Assembly: GCA_964035795.1 (NCBI GenBank)
Contig: OZ038323.1
Coordinates: 6,248,217-6,312,216, forward strand
Reading direction: 5' to 3'
Source: Pterobdella sp. o SKG-2022
Taxonomy: Eukaryota > Annelida > Clitellata > Hirudinida > Piscicolidae
Length of the DNA: 64,000 nucleotides
Shown in pieces: positions 14,802-26,020 of the stretch. The position numbers were made by a program, and so were the translations under genes. The notes below the pieces were generated by a model. That model was not told the origin of the DNA. It was given only the letters and a program-made list of their open reading frames with translations, and did not search any database. Every line of letters begins with the position of its first letter. Position 1 is the stretch's first letter.

Positions 14802-17800
14802 GAAAGAGTCATGGAAGAGACTGCGAAGTGAGGACTCCGGAGATTGAAACCACAATGTTGCCATTGAAGAAGACTTGCCATCGGGACAAAACAACTTGGT
14901 GTTTTTAATTTTATCATTTCATATCTTCCAATGTTTATACATAATTTTTTTATCTAAAACCTTAAAAAGATTTTTTCATGATATCTCTAAAAAACTGGCC
15001 CAACTTGAATGAAAACACTTCTCATCATAATTATCAATCCTACTTCCCCCATTCTTCTTCCTTCCCCCACCTAACACACCTCCTAACCTTCAAGGGATTA
15101 GGATTGCGGTCTTTACCGATGGGTTGGCAGTCATCCACCAGGTAGATGAGTACAAAAGCCACAGCCGTGGTGGACGAGGCGATAAATAAGGCTTCCAAGT
15201 ACTTCAGCCAAGATTTGCTGACGTTTCTGTAGGGTGATGAAGTGATGGAGGTGATGGTGTTATAGAACAAAAAAAACCTTAATAAAATATATACACGCAT
15301 TGAGCATAATTAATAAGAAAGACAAATTAATTTTAAAAACAAATAAATAAAACAGAATCTGATTAAATATTAAAACTAAATGAGTCGAATAACTACTTCA
15401 TTCTGAAGAGGGTGAGTCTGAAATTGATGGCATTATACAGAGCCCCCAAAAGACCCCCAATCAACCCCAACAACATGAAGACAGGGATTTCGTAGAAAGT
15501 GTTTGACATGTCCTATGGTGGTGAGGTGGGTTGAGCGTGTGACAACGTAGTAGACAGTTAGAGGACCATCGTAATTATCCTTATTATTAAAATCATCGAC
15601 ATAACCACCACCATCATCTTTATTATCATCACTACAACCACCCCCATCATCCTCTTCATCATCATCACTACAACCGACATAAACTATATACCAAAAAATC
15701 AACCAACTTTTAACCTCTTTTAACCAACCTGAAACTTTCCGAAGTTGACTAGACCAGTGTATGATAGCTTGCCTCCATGGTAGGCACTTAAAACGATGTT
15801 GAGGGTGAAGGTGGACACAAGGGAAGCAAAGAACTATGAAAGTGAAATGATGCGGGAATTTGAATACTGATAACATGAAAAACTACCAAAAAAACACTTG
15901 TCAACTGTAAAACACGAAGCTTTTCGTAAGTTGAAAGCTCATTATCAAATATAGTATGTAAACATATTAATGATATTATTAATAACAAAAATAATAAGCA
16001 TCCTTATTATTTGTACCTAGGTTCTGACTTTATTTGTTAAACAAATTAGAATAAATTGCTTCACATGTCTCAGTAACTAGACTTGACAGCAGACGGCCTA
16101 AATTATTGATACTACTTATCTCTGTTTTCGAAATAATCTATTTAGTTGGAACAAATTTTTAGATTGCCAGCTAAGCTAACGCCCAACATAAAATTATCTG
16201 CCGTTTCCACATTTTAACATCTTGCCATTTTCAACCAAACTAAATAACAGCTATTTTAGAACAAAAGTCTAAATAAGAAAAGTCAAAGAGATCACATGTG
16301 ACTCACGATGCGCCAAGTGAGAGCCTGGTCCCAGAAAGAGGCAGCCTCCTCGAGGGAAAACAGCACTCCTCCCACTGGAGTGCCAAATGCTGCACTCACT
16401 CCTGCCGCTGCACCTGCCGACACAAAGTCCCGCTTCTCTTGGTCAGTGCGGAAGTACTCGAAAATCTATTCGAGGTTTTTGGTGAGTTTGAGAATTAATT
16501 TAGTTTATTTTTTGTTATGCTTTAAAAAACCTTCAAATCAAAACCGAGGGTAGCTGATCTGCCTTGGGAAATTCCCGCTGCGACCACTGCCCCTGCATGG
16601 ATCATCGGCCCCTCCTGATTGGGTGGAATTGACACAATTATTACGAAGAAAACAAAGATTAATCGAAAAAATTTACTTTAACATAATCTGTAAAAAAACC
16701 CACGCATTAAATACCCATTCATTCACCCAACCAACCTCCTACACTCAATCCTCCACCCACCAAACCACACCCATCAATGCACCCAAACACACCAAACCAT
16801 CCACCCACCTTTCCAACGACTAGGCCCCCAAGCACAGAGCAAGTGACACCAACCACTTTACAGATGAGTGCTTTGATTCTGACTACATTAGGGATCTTGA
16901 TGCCATTGAGAAAGCACTTGATCTGCGGAATGCCACTCCCTCCTGACACAGGCTGTGATGTGGTGAAGTCATGAGGGTGTTGGAAATGATGAAGTTTATA
17001 GAGGGTAGTAGTGAGTGTATAATAAAAAGATGCTTTGATAGTTTAATGAGTGGGTATTGCATTGAATGGGATGAAGAAATTTCACAGTGGAAAGTTGAAG
17101 AAGGTTAGTACGAAAAAACATAGAATCTAGCTTGAAACTCAAGACAAGCACTGAAACATTCACCTCTCCATACACAGTGAGGAAAGATGCCATAGCCACA
17201 AAGATGACATTCCAGCAAACCCACAAAAAAAGAGGCTTCATCATTCGGGTCTCTGTGTCCACCTCCAGTGCTGCTACAATGTCTGTGGTATGTAATTTGT
17301 AGTGGTATGTAGTGGTGCAGTGTTGCAGTAGTATGTGGTGGTGTTTGTGGTAATAGATAATGGATAATATTGATGATGGTGGAAAAATCACCCGTGATAA
17401 CTTATGATTATGCCAAAATTATATTGCGTTAAAACAACAACAGAACCACAAAAAAACGGCCTTAAAAAATACATAAAACAACCCCAAAAACATCACCAAC
17501 AACAAAGCCACAAGAAAAAAATCTCAACAAAAACAAAATCACGAACAACCTCAGCAACAACAAACTTTGAACAAGCAACTGGAATTTGTAGAAGGATACT
17601 TCTTCAACGACCAAATCAATAAGGCATGCTATCAGGGCTGTACTTACCCCTATCAACAACATCACCACCCACCTACTGAAAGCCTTCCACTCTCGAAACT
17701 AAATGCATACAAAAATAATCGTATAAGAAAAAAAAATGATAATGATGATAAAAATAATAATAATAATAATAATAAAAACGGTAATATTAACAATAATAAA

Positions 17801-18300
17801 ATATGAAAAAGCATAGAATTTAAATATACTATTAAATAAGACAACATGATCAACAATATAAATAAAAACAGTAATAATAAAAATAATAATATTATTGAAG
17901 ATTATTATTATCATAAAACAATATGAAAAAATTAAAATGATAATGAATGAATAATTATATAACCACACAACCTTGTATGACTTGGCTCTTTCTTCATTCA
18001 TGTAGATCTCGTTTTCACAGTTATCATAATTGAGGCTCTAAATCAAATAAAAATAACAATATTATATTACAAAGGTGCGTGTCCCAGTAACTAGGTTAGA
18101 TAACAATTGGCTTTTTATTATTGATACTACTTACAGCATAGTTTTCAAAAAAAATTTGAAGATATTAATATAATTTAGTTTTAGAAAAAAATTAATATTC
18201 ATTATACTAGGTATGCTATACTTACGAGATAACCATTAAAAAATGAGATGAATATCAAAATGAATGATGACATTAGCAACTACATTACTAATATTGGAAA

Positions 18301-18348
<48 letters not shown>

Positions 18349-20220
18349 CACCACCCACCTCCAACTTAGCATCGAGATGACCATATTCTTCACCAGGTGT
18401 GTTATAATTTTCTACCTTTTATGGGTATTTTTTACTAATTTATTTTTATATTTGTATTTTTTAATTAAAATATTTAATAAATGTATATTATTTTGTAAAT
18501 ACTTATTCATCACTTTTATTTATTTGTTGATAATGTATATTATTATTGTATATTTAAAAGAATACTGATAACCACGTTTGTTGTTTTGTTTGAATGACTT
18601 AATTCCACACATGATTACTGCCTTATTGAATAAAAACATCAATTAGTCACAAAAATTTGAAAAAAGTAAAAACTACATAACAAAAACAAAATAATATGAG
18701 ATAAAAACAATAATAAATAAAAAATATCATAAAAAACGAAAAAAATATGATTGGCATAATTGTATTCAGTTGATGCCTGAGATATTGATGATGAAACTTT
18801 CAACATTATCGAATGAAATTTTCAACTATTTATATTATATAACTATAATTAACAGCTTATTAGAATTCTTATACAATGATGAAAAAGAAAACATTCAGTT
18901 TCAAATTTGTCATTATCGGAGTGTTATGGTTTTAAGAAACATCTTTGGATTGTTTTTAATGGCTTTAAGTTCCAATTATTGCACTTGTACAACCATCATT
19001 ATTGAATAAAAGTTTAATGTAATGTAATTTTGATTCTGTGCATTCTAAATAAAATTTTAAAAAGTGTTACCTCATTACCAGCGTTATCAACTAAGGTTGA
19101 ACTTATCAAAAACCAGGTTTAAAAAAAATGGTTAAAAATTATGATAAGGTTTTAATTATCAAAAACTTTAGCTAAACCTTAATGAAAGTGTTTTCAAGAA
19201 AATTTTCATATTGTAGAGAAATTGAATAAAAAGCAATAATTTTTCCTTAAAAAATTATTTTTGAGTTAAAGAAGGCATTCAACAGTTTGTCTTCTATGTT
19301 TTGTAGTAGAAGACACGACATATCCATACAAATTATAGGACATGTGTGAGGCCTGTCATGACATATGGCTCGGAAACTTGGATGGTAAGGTCCATTGAAA
19401 AAATTATTTTAAAAATAGCAGAAAAACGATGCTTTGAATGATGTGTGATGTGCAGCTAGCTGATGGTGTGAATACAAAGAATTTGATGGTTAGCTTGAGA
19501 TTGAATATTGCAATTGTTGAAGTGGTGAAACAAGGAAGTTTGAGATGGCTGGGTCATGTTGTAAGGAAAGGAGATGATGATTGTGCTGAGCGGGTGTGGA
19601 GGTTTGAAAAAGAAGGCAGTTAAGGAAAGGAATGACCAATGTTAACTTGAAAAAGTATAATGAAAAACCTTTGTCATGGGCTCAAGTTAGATCTTGGAAA
19701 TCCCTATGACAAGGAGCACTAGAGAAAAAGGGTTAGATTGTGGAAAAAGTCAGTGACCCATTGGAAAAGGAAAGATGCTGACTATAAGCAAATAACACTG
19801 ATTAAATAAAACTAGAAATCCTTGAATAATGAAGAATATAAGATGCATCTCAAATATTAATACAATAATATAGGTCTTGTATAATATTAATATTCATTAA
19901 TAACTAAAGTTTTTAAATAGTCCAGTGAATAATTTATCAATATTTTGAACCATTATGAGTTGAAAAACACGTGTCAAACAATGATTGTGACCTTTACTGG
20001 ACAACAGCAAAATGTTGTCTGAACTTCTTCTTCTTCCTCATCTTCATCATTTGATTCTCTGCTCAAAATCTTGTAAAAAATTTGAAGTTCATCATTGAAT
20101 AGTTAGTTTATAAATTATGATTTATTGAACATAATGGAAGGATTACATTTTGAAATTAAAATAACTTACTCGATGAGTGTTAGTGCTAGATCTTGATCTC
20201 AATAGAGGATCAGTCTCCAT
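9470..20220 (-). CDS. CLCN7: CLC-7-type lysosomal Cl-/H+ exchanger
   Basis: Lysosomal 2Cl-/H+ exchanger. Exons, 5' to 3': 20220-20170, 20069-19998, 18037-17972, 17698-17566, 17282-17164, 16952-16809, 16614-16531, 16465-16307, 15833-15729, 15512-15397, 15226-15088, 14894-14801, 14498-14368, 14118-14025, 13940-13887, 13677-13604, 13347-13262, 13019-12881, 12457-12368, 12117-12073, 11852-11769, 10067-9987, 9580-9470. They total 2271 nt, 756 aa (human about 805), and stay in frame. The protein opens METDPLL, an acidic dileucine signal like that of mammalian CLC-7. [13 protein letters not shown] (gating Glu) and [10 protein letters not shown] (proton Glu) are all present, as expected for an exchanger. 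SSGLFIP is the third anion-path motif. CBS1 begins [11 protein letters not shown]2 has [11 protein letters not shown] and ends [11 protein letters not shown]. Exon 2 (acidic, Cys-rich end) is the least certain. A LINE lies in the intron between 10068 and 11768. Confidence 0.93.
10145..11370 (+). mobile_element. 5'-truncated CR1/L2-like LINE in a CLC-7 intron
   Basis: Reverse transcriptase reading begins abruptly at [16 protein letters not shown] and continues through [10 protein letters not shown] in one frame. It shifts to another frame near 10425 just before QFADDITLF, then stays open to 11296. The C-terminal block has [15 protein letters not shown] and [10 protein letters not shown], typical of CR1/L2-clade elements. 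The tail holds GAGCGC, then GAGCGCTATAAAA and an AAT-rich end that runs into a CAT/ATC microsatellite. The endonuclease and 5' part are absent. It lies opposite to the host gene. Confidence 0.88.
11374..11610. repeat. (CAT)n/(ATC)n trinucleotide microsatellite
   Basis: Interrupted CAT repeats, including a duplicated segment ending CTCCTTTTCTTTAGA at about 11461-11476 and 11605-11620. It starts at the 3' tail of the LINE and probably expanded from its terminal repeat. Confidence 0.85.
11905..11951. repeat. (ATT)n microsatellite
   Basis: Pure ATT run in a CLC-7 intron, about 50 bp 5' of the exon ending at 11852 as read on the minus strand. Confidence 0.9.
12463..12545. repeat. (TG)n microsatellite abutting a CLC-7 acceptor
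   Basis: TG dinucleotide run. On the coding (minus) strand it is (CA)n and its final CAG serves as the 3' splice site of the exon 12457-12368. Confidence 0.85.
14729..14800. repeat. (AC)n microsatellite forming a CLC-7 donor site
   Basis: Pure AC run on the plus strand. On the coding strand the exon 14894-14801 ends with TTC-G and the first GT of the (GT)n array is the 5' splice site. Confidence 0.88.
15906..15950. repeat. Partial copy of the foldback core (copy F)
   Basis: Single arm reading CACGAAGCTTTTCGTAAG, then TTGAAAGC and CATTATCAA, inside a CLC-7 intron. The second arm is not found. Confidence 0.7.
18299..18355. repeat. (ACT)n/(ACC)n microsatellite
   Basis: A run of TAC/ACT triplets passing into ACC triplets, in CLC-7 intron 2. 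Confidence 0.9.
19320..19800 (+). mobile_element. LINE C-terminal remnant in CLC-7 intron 2
   Basis: Decayed reading in several frames: YGSETW, then [12 protein letters not shown], then [15 protein letters not shown]. This matches the C-terminal block of RTE-like endonuclease-reverse-transcriptase elements (YGSETW...LRWFGHVxR). The 3' part has AAGTCAGTGACCC followed by AAAGATGCTGACTAT, also found at the remnant near 31.4 kb, so both belong to one family. Confidence 0.7.
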
Positions 20221-20679
20221 TTTTAAAAACAAACAACAAAATATGAAAATAAAAAATTTATTAAAACATTTCGTAATACTGATTATAACTAAAAAATTTA
20301 ATCAAGCATATACATATAAATTTCTTCACATGAATCTCAAATTCAAATCGCACTTGATTAAAAGTAATTATACCATATGACAAAAGACTGTGATAGAGAA
20401 TTACTGCTTAAATGAAGAAATCTATATTTTCATACTTCAACTTATTAGAATAAAACTGATTTTTTGCCAAATATATTATATTTTTTGTGATTAAAAATTT
20501 AGTTTTTAAACATTTTGGCATTGAATTTTTTATTTGTTTGAAAGCAAAAAAAGAACTTTACTATAATTTTTCATTACACACAAAACATTGAATTAAATTT
20601 ATAAATCAAATATGGAAAAAAAAAACCATCATACAGTTTGCCAAACATAAAACTTAAAAAGTGCTTGATAGAGTTCACA
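20221..20679. other. Spacer between CLC-7 start and ERI2 end
   Basis: The two genes run in the same direction. The 460 bp between them must hold the ERI2 3' UTR (a minus-strand AATAAA lies near 20530) and the CLC-7 promoter. I see no other gene in it. Confidence 0.6.
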
Positions 20680-23600
20680 CTAAAACTCCAATGGAGCCAC
20701 CAACATGGATTCAGAGAAGATATTCTCACAACCATCCTCTTCCCACTTAAAGAAATTACAAGACTTTTTGACCTTCTTAAACGAAGAGATACTTGACGTG
20801 TTTGAGCAAGTGGTGCGAGGGCAGACGAAGAAGCACTTGCCATTGTTTTTGCCACCATTAGACACCACTTTGCGTCTGCTTCGGCTGCCACAATTGCATA
20901 ATGGCGGGGTTCTTTTCATGGAAGAACCTCCAAAAGTTACATCAGATAGAGTACCAGACTGAATGAGGGATGAAGCCTTAGAGAATGATGAAACTTCAAA
21001 AGAATTTTCATCTCTAATGGAATGTTTGGGGGTGCTGAATGGTGATTGGAGAACTGATGTGTTGTGAAGTTGGTTGAGGGGTGTGAGGCTGGCTTGCAGT
21101 TGAGATGTGCTGTTAGCTTTGTTATGGAGTGTGTAGTTGGCTTGGTTATGGGGTGTGTAGTTTGCATGGTTGTGAGGCGTATAGTTAGGGTGGCTGTAAG
21201 ACGTGTTATAGTTATTCACTGTATAAGCAACTTGATTATGAATTGGTTTCAGAGGAGATCTAACAGGAGTGGTAGGCATGCAGGTGGGTCTAACAAGCAC
21301 AAAAGCTTCTTTTGTGGTGCTCCCATTTACCATGTATCCTCCGTTACTATTACTTCGATTATAATTAGAATAATTACTCTTTCTATAATGATTATTATTA
21401 ATTTTATTATATTTTTTATAACCGGCTTGAGTTGCGTTATTGTAGTTCTTTGTGCTTTTGAAGTATGTGTTGATGTTCTTGTGTTTTTTGGCTTCTTTAT
21501 GGCTGAAAATATAATTGTTTTGAGTCGTTGCAGTACCGTTATTAATAACATTAGTGCTATTATTGTTCGTTATGTAGCACGTACTAGAACTATGGCAATC
21601 TGGATGATTGATATTATTATTACTTTTATTATTGTTATGATTATTTTTGCTATTATTTTTATTATTTGCCACGTCACACACACCTTCATCTTCAAGCAAG
21701 GATGCTGCTAAAAGATCATTATCCTCCTCATCGGAGAAGCCTGTATTGTTGTCATTAATAATGGTAGTACTAATACATTTATTATTATCGTTATTATTAA
21801 CGTTACTATACTTATTATTTTTATTAGTGATATTAGTAATATCATTATAACTCCTAGTAATAGTGCTTTTATCTTTAGGGTAGTTATTATCTATATTATA
21901 CTTGTTACTATTATTAGGAATCTCATTGATATTATTAGTAATTTCATTACTATTAATTGTGATACTGATTTTAAGCTTTTCGACATTTTTTTCTTCAAAA
22001 ATTTTTGTGTTATTATCATTAATTTCTTCTAATTTACTAGTAATATTTCCGCCAGAAAAATGATTGAAACTATCAACATCGTCATCATCACAGAATTTCA
22101 GCGCTAAAGACGTGTTAAAGATATCATCGTCATCTTCCTTTATCCAATCAGATTCATCTATATTATTATTTTTATTAGTAGTATTATAATTATTATTAAT
22201 ACTAGTATTGGTCTGTCGATTGTTAATAATAGTATTGTTACTTTTATTTTTATAATCAAATTTAGATTCATTATTATTATTATTGATCTTCAAGTCAGGA
22301 TCCTCCCGACCATTTACAGCAATCACATTAAAAATTTCTTTTTTGCAAATATTTTTATTTATTTTGAAATCATTATTAACATTACTTCTACTACTAGTGT
22401 GATTATTATTACTATTATCAAAATTATCGTTATTTATATTGGTATTATTCGTATCAATACTTTTAATACTGCCATTTATATCAGCATTATTATTTCTACT
22501 ATCATTATTATTAAACTTATTATTGATATTATTATTATTATTATTTTTGATGTTTCTACAACCATCCAGAAAGCCATTAGCGTCGTCAATCAAGCAGGTT
22601 TTGGCATAAACTTTGTTACTCCTATTATGATTAATTATATTTTTATTATTTCTCTTTTTATCTTTTAATTTACAATTATCCCTGCTATTATTATTATCAT
22701 TATTTTTATTATTATGATTATTGTTAGGATTATTACTATTATTATCTTTATTATTATTATTATCATTATTATTGATATTATCATTGGACACGGCACCCCT
22801 CTCTCGCACCCAAGTAATTAGGAATTTATTAAGTTTGACGAGATTCAATGCCTGACGTGGGTGGGTGTTTGTGGTATGTAGTGATTTTTATTTATTATTG
22901 CTATATAGATAATGTAAAATAAGCATACAATGGAAATAATGGATAACACTTCTAATAAAAGCTGATGAGAAGTAACGCAGAAATGAAATGATAATACGGA
23001 TGAAATAAAAAACCAACAACAAAAATAATAATAATAACTACAATAAAAAAATAATAATAACTACAATAAAAAAATAATAACTACAATTAAAAAATGATAA
23101 TAAAAAAATAATAACTACAATAGTAAAAATAATAACTACAATGATAAAAATAAAGACAAGAAATGACTACAGGTATGAGAGACTTGGTGGCTTGCAAAAC
23201 ACAACCATCCTTCATCATCCTCACACACAACATCGCTGTGTTCCTGGAGTCCATCAGGCCTGTGTGTGTGATACTACTTCCATGAATTTTATGATGATAA
23301 CAACAAGAAAAAAAGAAAACAAAAATTTCAACAATGATAATATAAATAAAAGAAAAGAAAAAAAAATTAAATACGCAATTCATCCGTATTTCTGAAGTGA
23401 AAATTTTTGTATACATATAGTGGTAAAAATATCAATTTATGAAAAACTTAATGATAATTTCCTTTTATATAAAGTCAAAGGAAGCAGCTGAGACGCAAAT
23501 AGGTGCAAAGTAATTAAATACATAAAATTTTTGTAACAAAACAATCAACAGTGCTACATCATTACAACCCCCTCACCCCTTTTACCAACCTGAATGCTCT

Positions 23601-25464
23601 CGACCCTCGAAAGCAAGACCCACCCTGTCCAATGCCCCCTTCAGACCATCTGGCTTGCAACCGTAGAAGTTCTGTTGGAGTGTGTCTTGGTAATCATCAC
23701 CAGTAATGATAAGATTCTAATCATTTAAAAGTTACAGTTTTTTATATCAGTACTTGATAAGCTTACTTGAAACAATAAGTTTTCACCATGAAAAACTTAT
23801 AAGCCAACGACCCTAAAGTGGTTTTAAGATCATCAGCCATACAAACCCAAACCCCCCACAAACCGTATGAACTACAGTCATTCAAGCTCCCATTAACCAT
23901 ATGGAACATAACCAATAAACCTGCCAACACCAACCTTATAAGTAGCTCTGAGATCCACCCAGGTATTGAGGCAGGCTGGCACTGTGATACATTTTCGATG
24001 GCATTCCCCTGCTAAACACACACCTATGTCCCAGTCTTTTGTGGTGGTTCAGTGGTTTGAGGAACGTATTTTTGTTTTATAAATAGTTGATTAACAAAAA
24101 CCCAATATTCGCCTAACATGTGTGATAATTTGACAAGTGTTAGTTTTTTGAATAAATAATTAATTCTAAAACCAAAAGAATGTTCACCTTGGTTCTTTTC
24201 ACACTATATAAAGCAACATCAGTAATATACTAAACAAGGATATAAATAAATAAAAAACCCTCAGTGTCACCACCTTACCTGACCACGTCACCACACATGC
24301 AGTATTTATCGCCTTCCTCTCACACACATCACTCCACCCACTACAACTTATGTTATGACTGTTGTTGCTATTACTCTTATTTCTTGGTGTGTTGCTGTTA
24401 ACATTATTATTAGCATGGTTGTTATTATTATCAACCCTCAAGCTGCTGTTGCCACTCAAAGATTTTACACCCCGGTGGTTCATCTTGAAAGATGATGCGA
24501 TGGAGTGGATGAAGATGGCGTCATGATGAGTGCACAGATTGCTCGCCCAGTTTTGCAGGCGCTTGATGGCGATGTTTAGTGGTATGCCTGAGTCTACCTG
24601 GTGCTGTGATGTGGTTTGTTGGGTGTTGAGAGAAATTGCTGAAGTTTTAGTATGTTGTTGTATTTACAGATCTATTTTTATGTAAGACTGTTATTGTAGC
24701 TTTTATAAAATGAATAATGATTTTATAACATCAATTATAAAACAAAAATCTATAGCAAAGCAAAATAATCATCTTACATTCAAGCAATTTATTTTATCTT
24801 CATATCCACCAATTACCACTAAAAAACTTGCATGCTAACCTGTGTAATACCAGTGAGAGACGTACAAAAGGCAGATAATTGTGGATGCTGCATCGGCATC
24901 ACATATTCTCTGAACTCTGAAAGGATTTGTCCTGTGTGGGTGTCTAACCACACCACTGGAAACTCAACTAGTGATGATTACAAGGGTGGTTGTAGAATGG
25001 TTGAGTTTGATTTGTTTGATAGTGATTATTTTAATTGTTAATTTATGTTTATGCCATGATCAGGCTTAAAAAATAATGACTATCCATCTATTTTTTGTTT
25101 ATTATAGAAAATAATGATAAAGTAATTTATTTTTAAGTGTTTTCAAGGTTTATTTCACAGTTGTAGAAGATAATTAAATATATTAATTTATCATATGATT
25201 ACATACTTATTTCAGAAGGCCTGTTTTTGTTGTCTTTCCAGCATGTTGACTCAAAATCCAAAACCACCAAATAATCAAAAGGCTGAACTGAAACGAAATT
25301 AACTTAACTTTAGTGTTAATTAATGAAACATTTCTTGTTAATATGAAGTTTAAACAAACAAAGTTTTAAAAGGTTTATCAATGCGCAACTCTTGAAAACT
25401 TAGCAGCATTACCAAATGCTGCTAATTGTCACTTACAAACTTTAGATATTCCATCTTTTTTCAT
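20680..25464 (-). CDS. ERI2: ERI2-like DEDDh 3'-5' exonuclease with GRF zinc finger
   Basis: Predicted 3'-5' exonuclease of the ERI family. Exons: 25464-25437, 25287-25207, 24967-24840, 24603-24279, 24035-23935, 23716-23590, 23259-23171, 22851-20680; 3051 nt, 1016 aa, in frame (human about 690 aa). The catalytic set is DFEST (D,E), TWSDWD (D) and REHSGLMDSRN (H,D), so all five acidic/His ligands are present. FDYLVVLDFESTCW, the EFRxYV-type strand, LTGITQ and WVDLRATYK match ERI2. The last 75 residues hold a GRF finger: CNCG, a Gly/Asn turn, CFFVCPR and CNFFKWEEDG. The finger is found in ERI2 but not in ERI1 or ERI3. The last exon encodes some 570 residues that are mostly Asn, Ser, Thr and Asp, and a smaller Asn-rich insert interrupts the exonuclease domain before the second Asp. 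Exon 1 (MKKDGISKV) was chosen because its phase-1 donor joins cleanly; it is the least certain exon. Confidence 0.9.
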
Positions 25465-26020
25465 GGTTTTTGCCAAATTTTTTGTTCGTATAATTCCCAA
25501 CTGTCTATATTAATTATGATTTATTTATAATAATCAACTTGTCTCATGCTATTATCTTACCGGGCTAACTCTTTTGTATCAACACAGTTTGACATTTCAA
25601 TAATATTTTAAACACAAATCAAACATGAGGTTTCAAAGCTGCACTATGAGGCTAAAACTTGAATCTAGTAAAAATTATGAATGGAAGTGATTTAAATATG
25701 AATTTAAAGCGCCAATCAGATGTAATAAATGAAAATGAGGATAAATTTTTTACTTGAGTTTAGAATATTTAAATTTAATTGAAGTTCTAATTGAATAAAA
25801 TACATTTTTGTATTTTGAAAATGACACAAAAAAAATTTTTACTTTTTGAGAAAAATACTTTTTTATTAAATTTTATTTCAATTGTTAAGAAAAAAATTTT
25901 TACTTTTTGTAAAAAACAATTTTATTCACTTTTCTTCAAATTATAACCAACTTCGCCACCGTTTATTGATCATTTGCAAAACCATCCAGACAAATTTCCA
26001 ATTCTTCAATTGTATATAAA
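25465..26020. promoter_or_regulatory. Divergent promoter region, ERI2 / AP-3 sigma
   Basis: 556 bp separate the start codons of two head-to-head genes. The stretch is AT-rich and includes two runs of about ten residues each of the form AAAAAATTTTTACTTTTTG near 25835 and 25890. It must contain both 5' UTRs and at least the core promoters. No sequence motif was assigned. Confidence 0.55.

Noticed and set aside
23141..23395. Plus-strand 84-residue ORF over an ERI2 exon
   Set aside because: The minus strand encodes the DSRNTA...KDGCVLQATKSL exon of ERI2.
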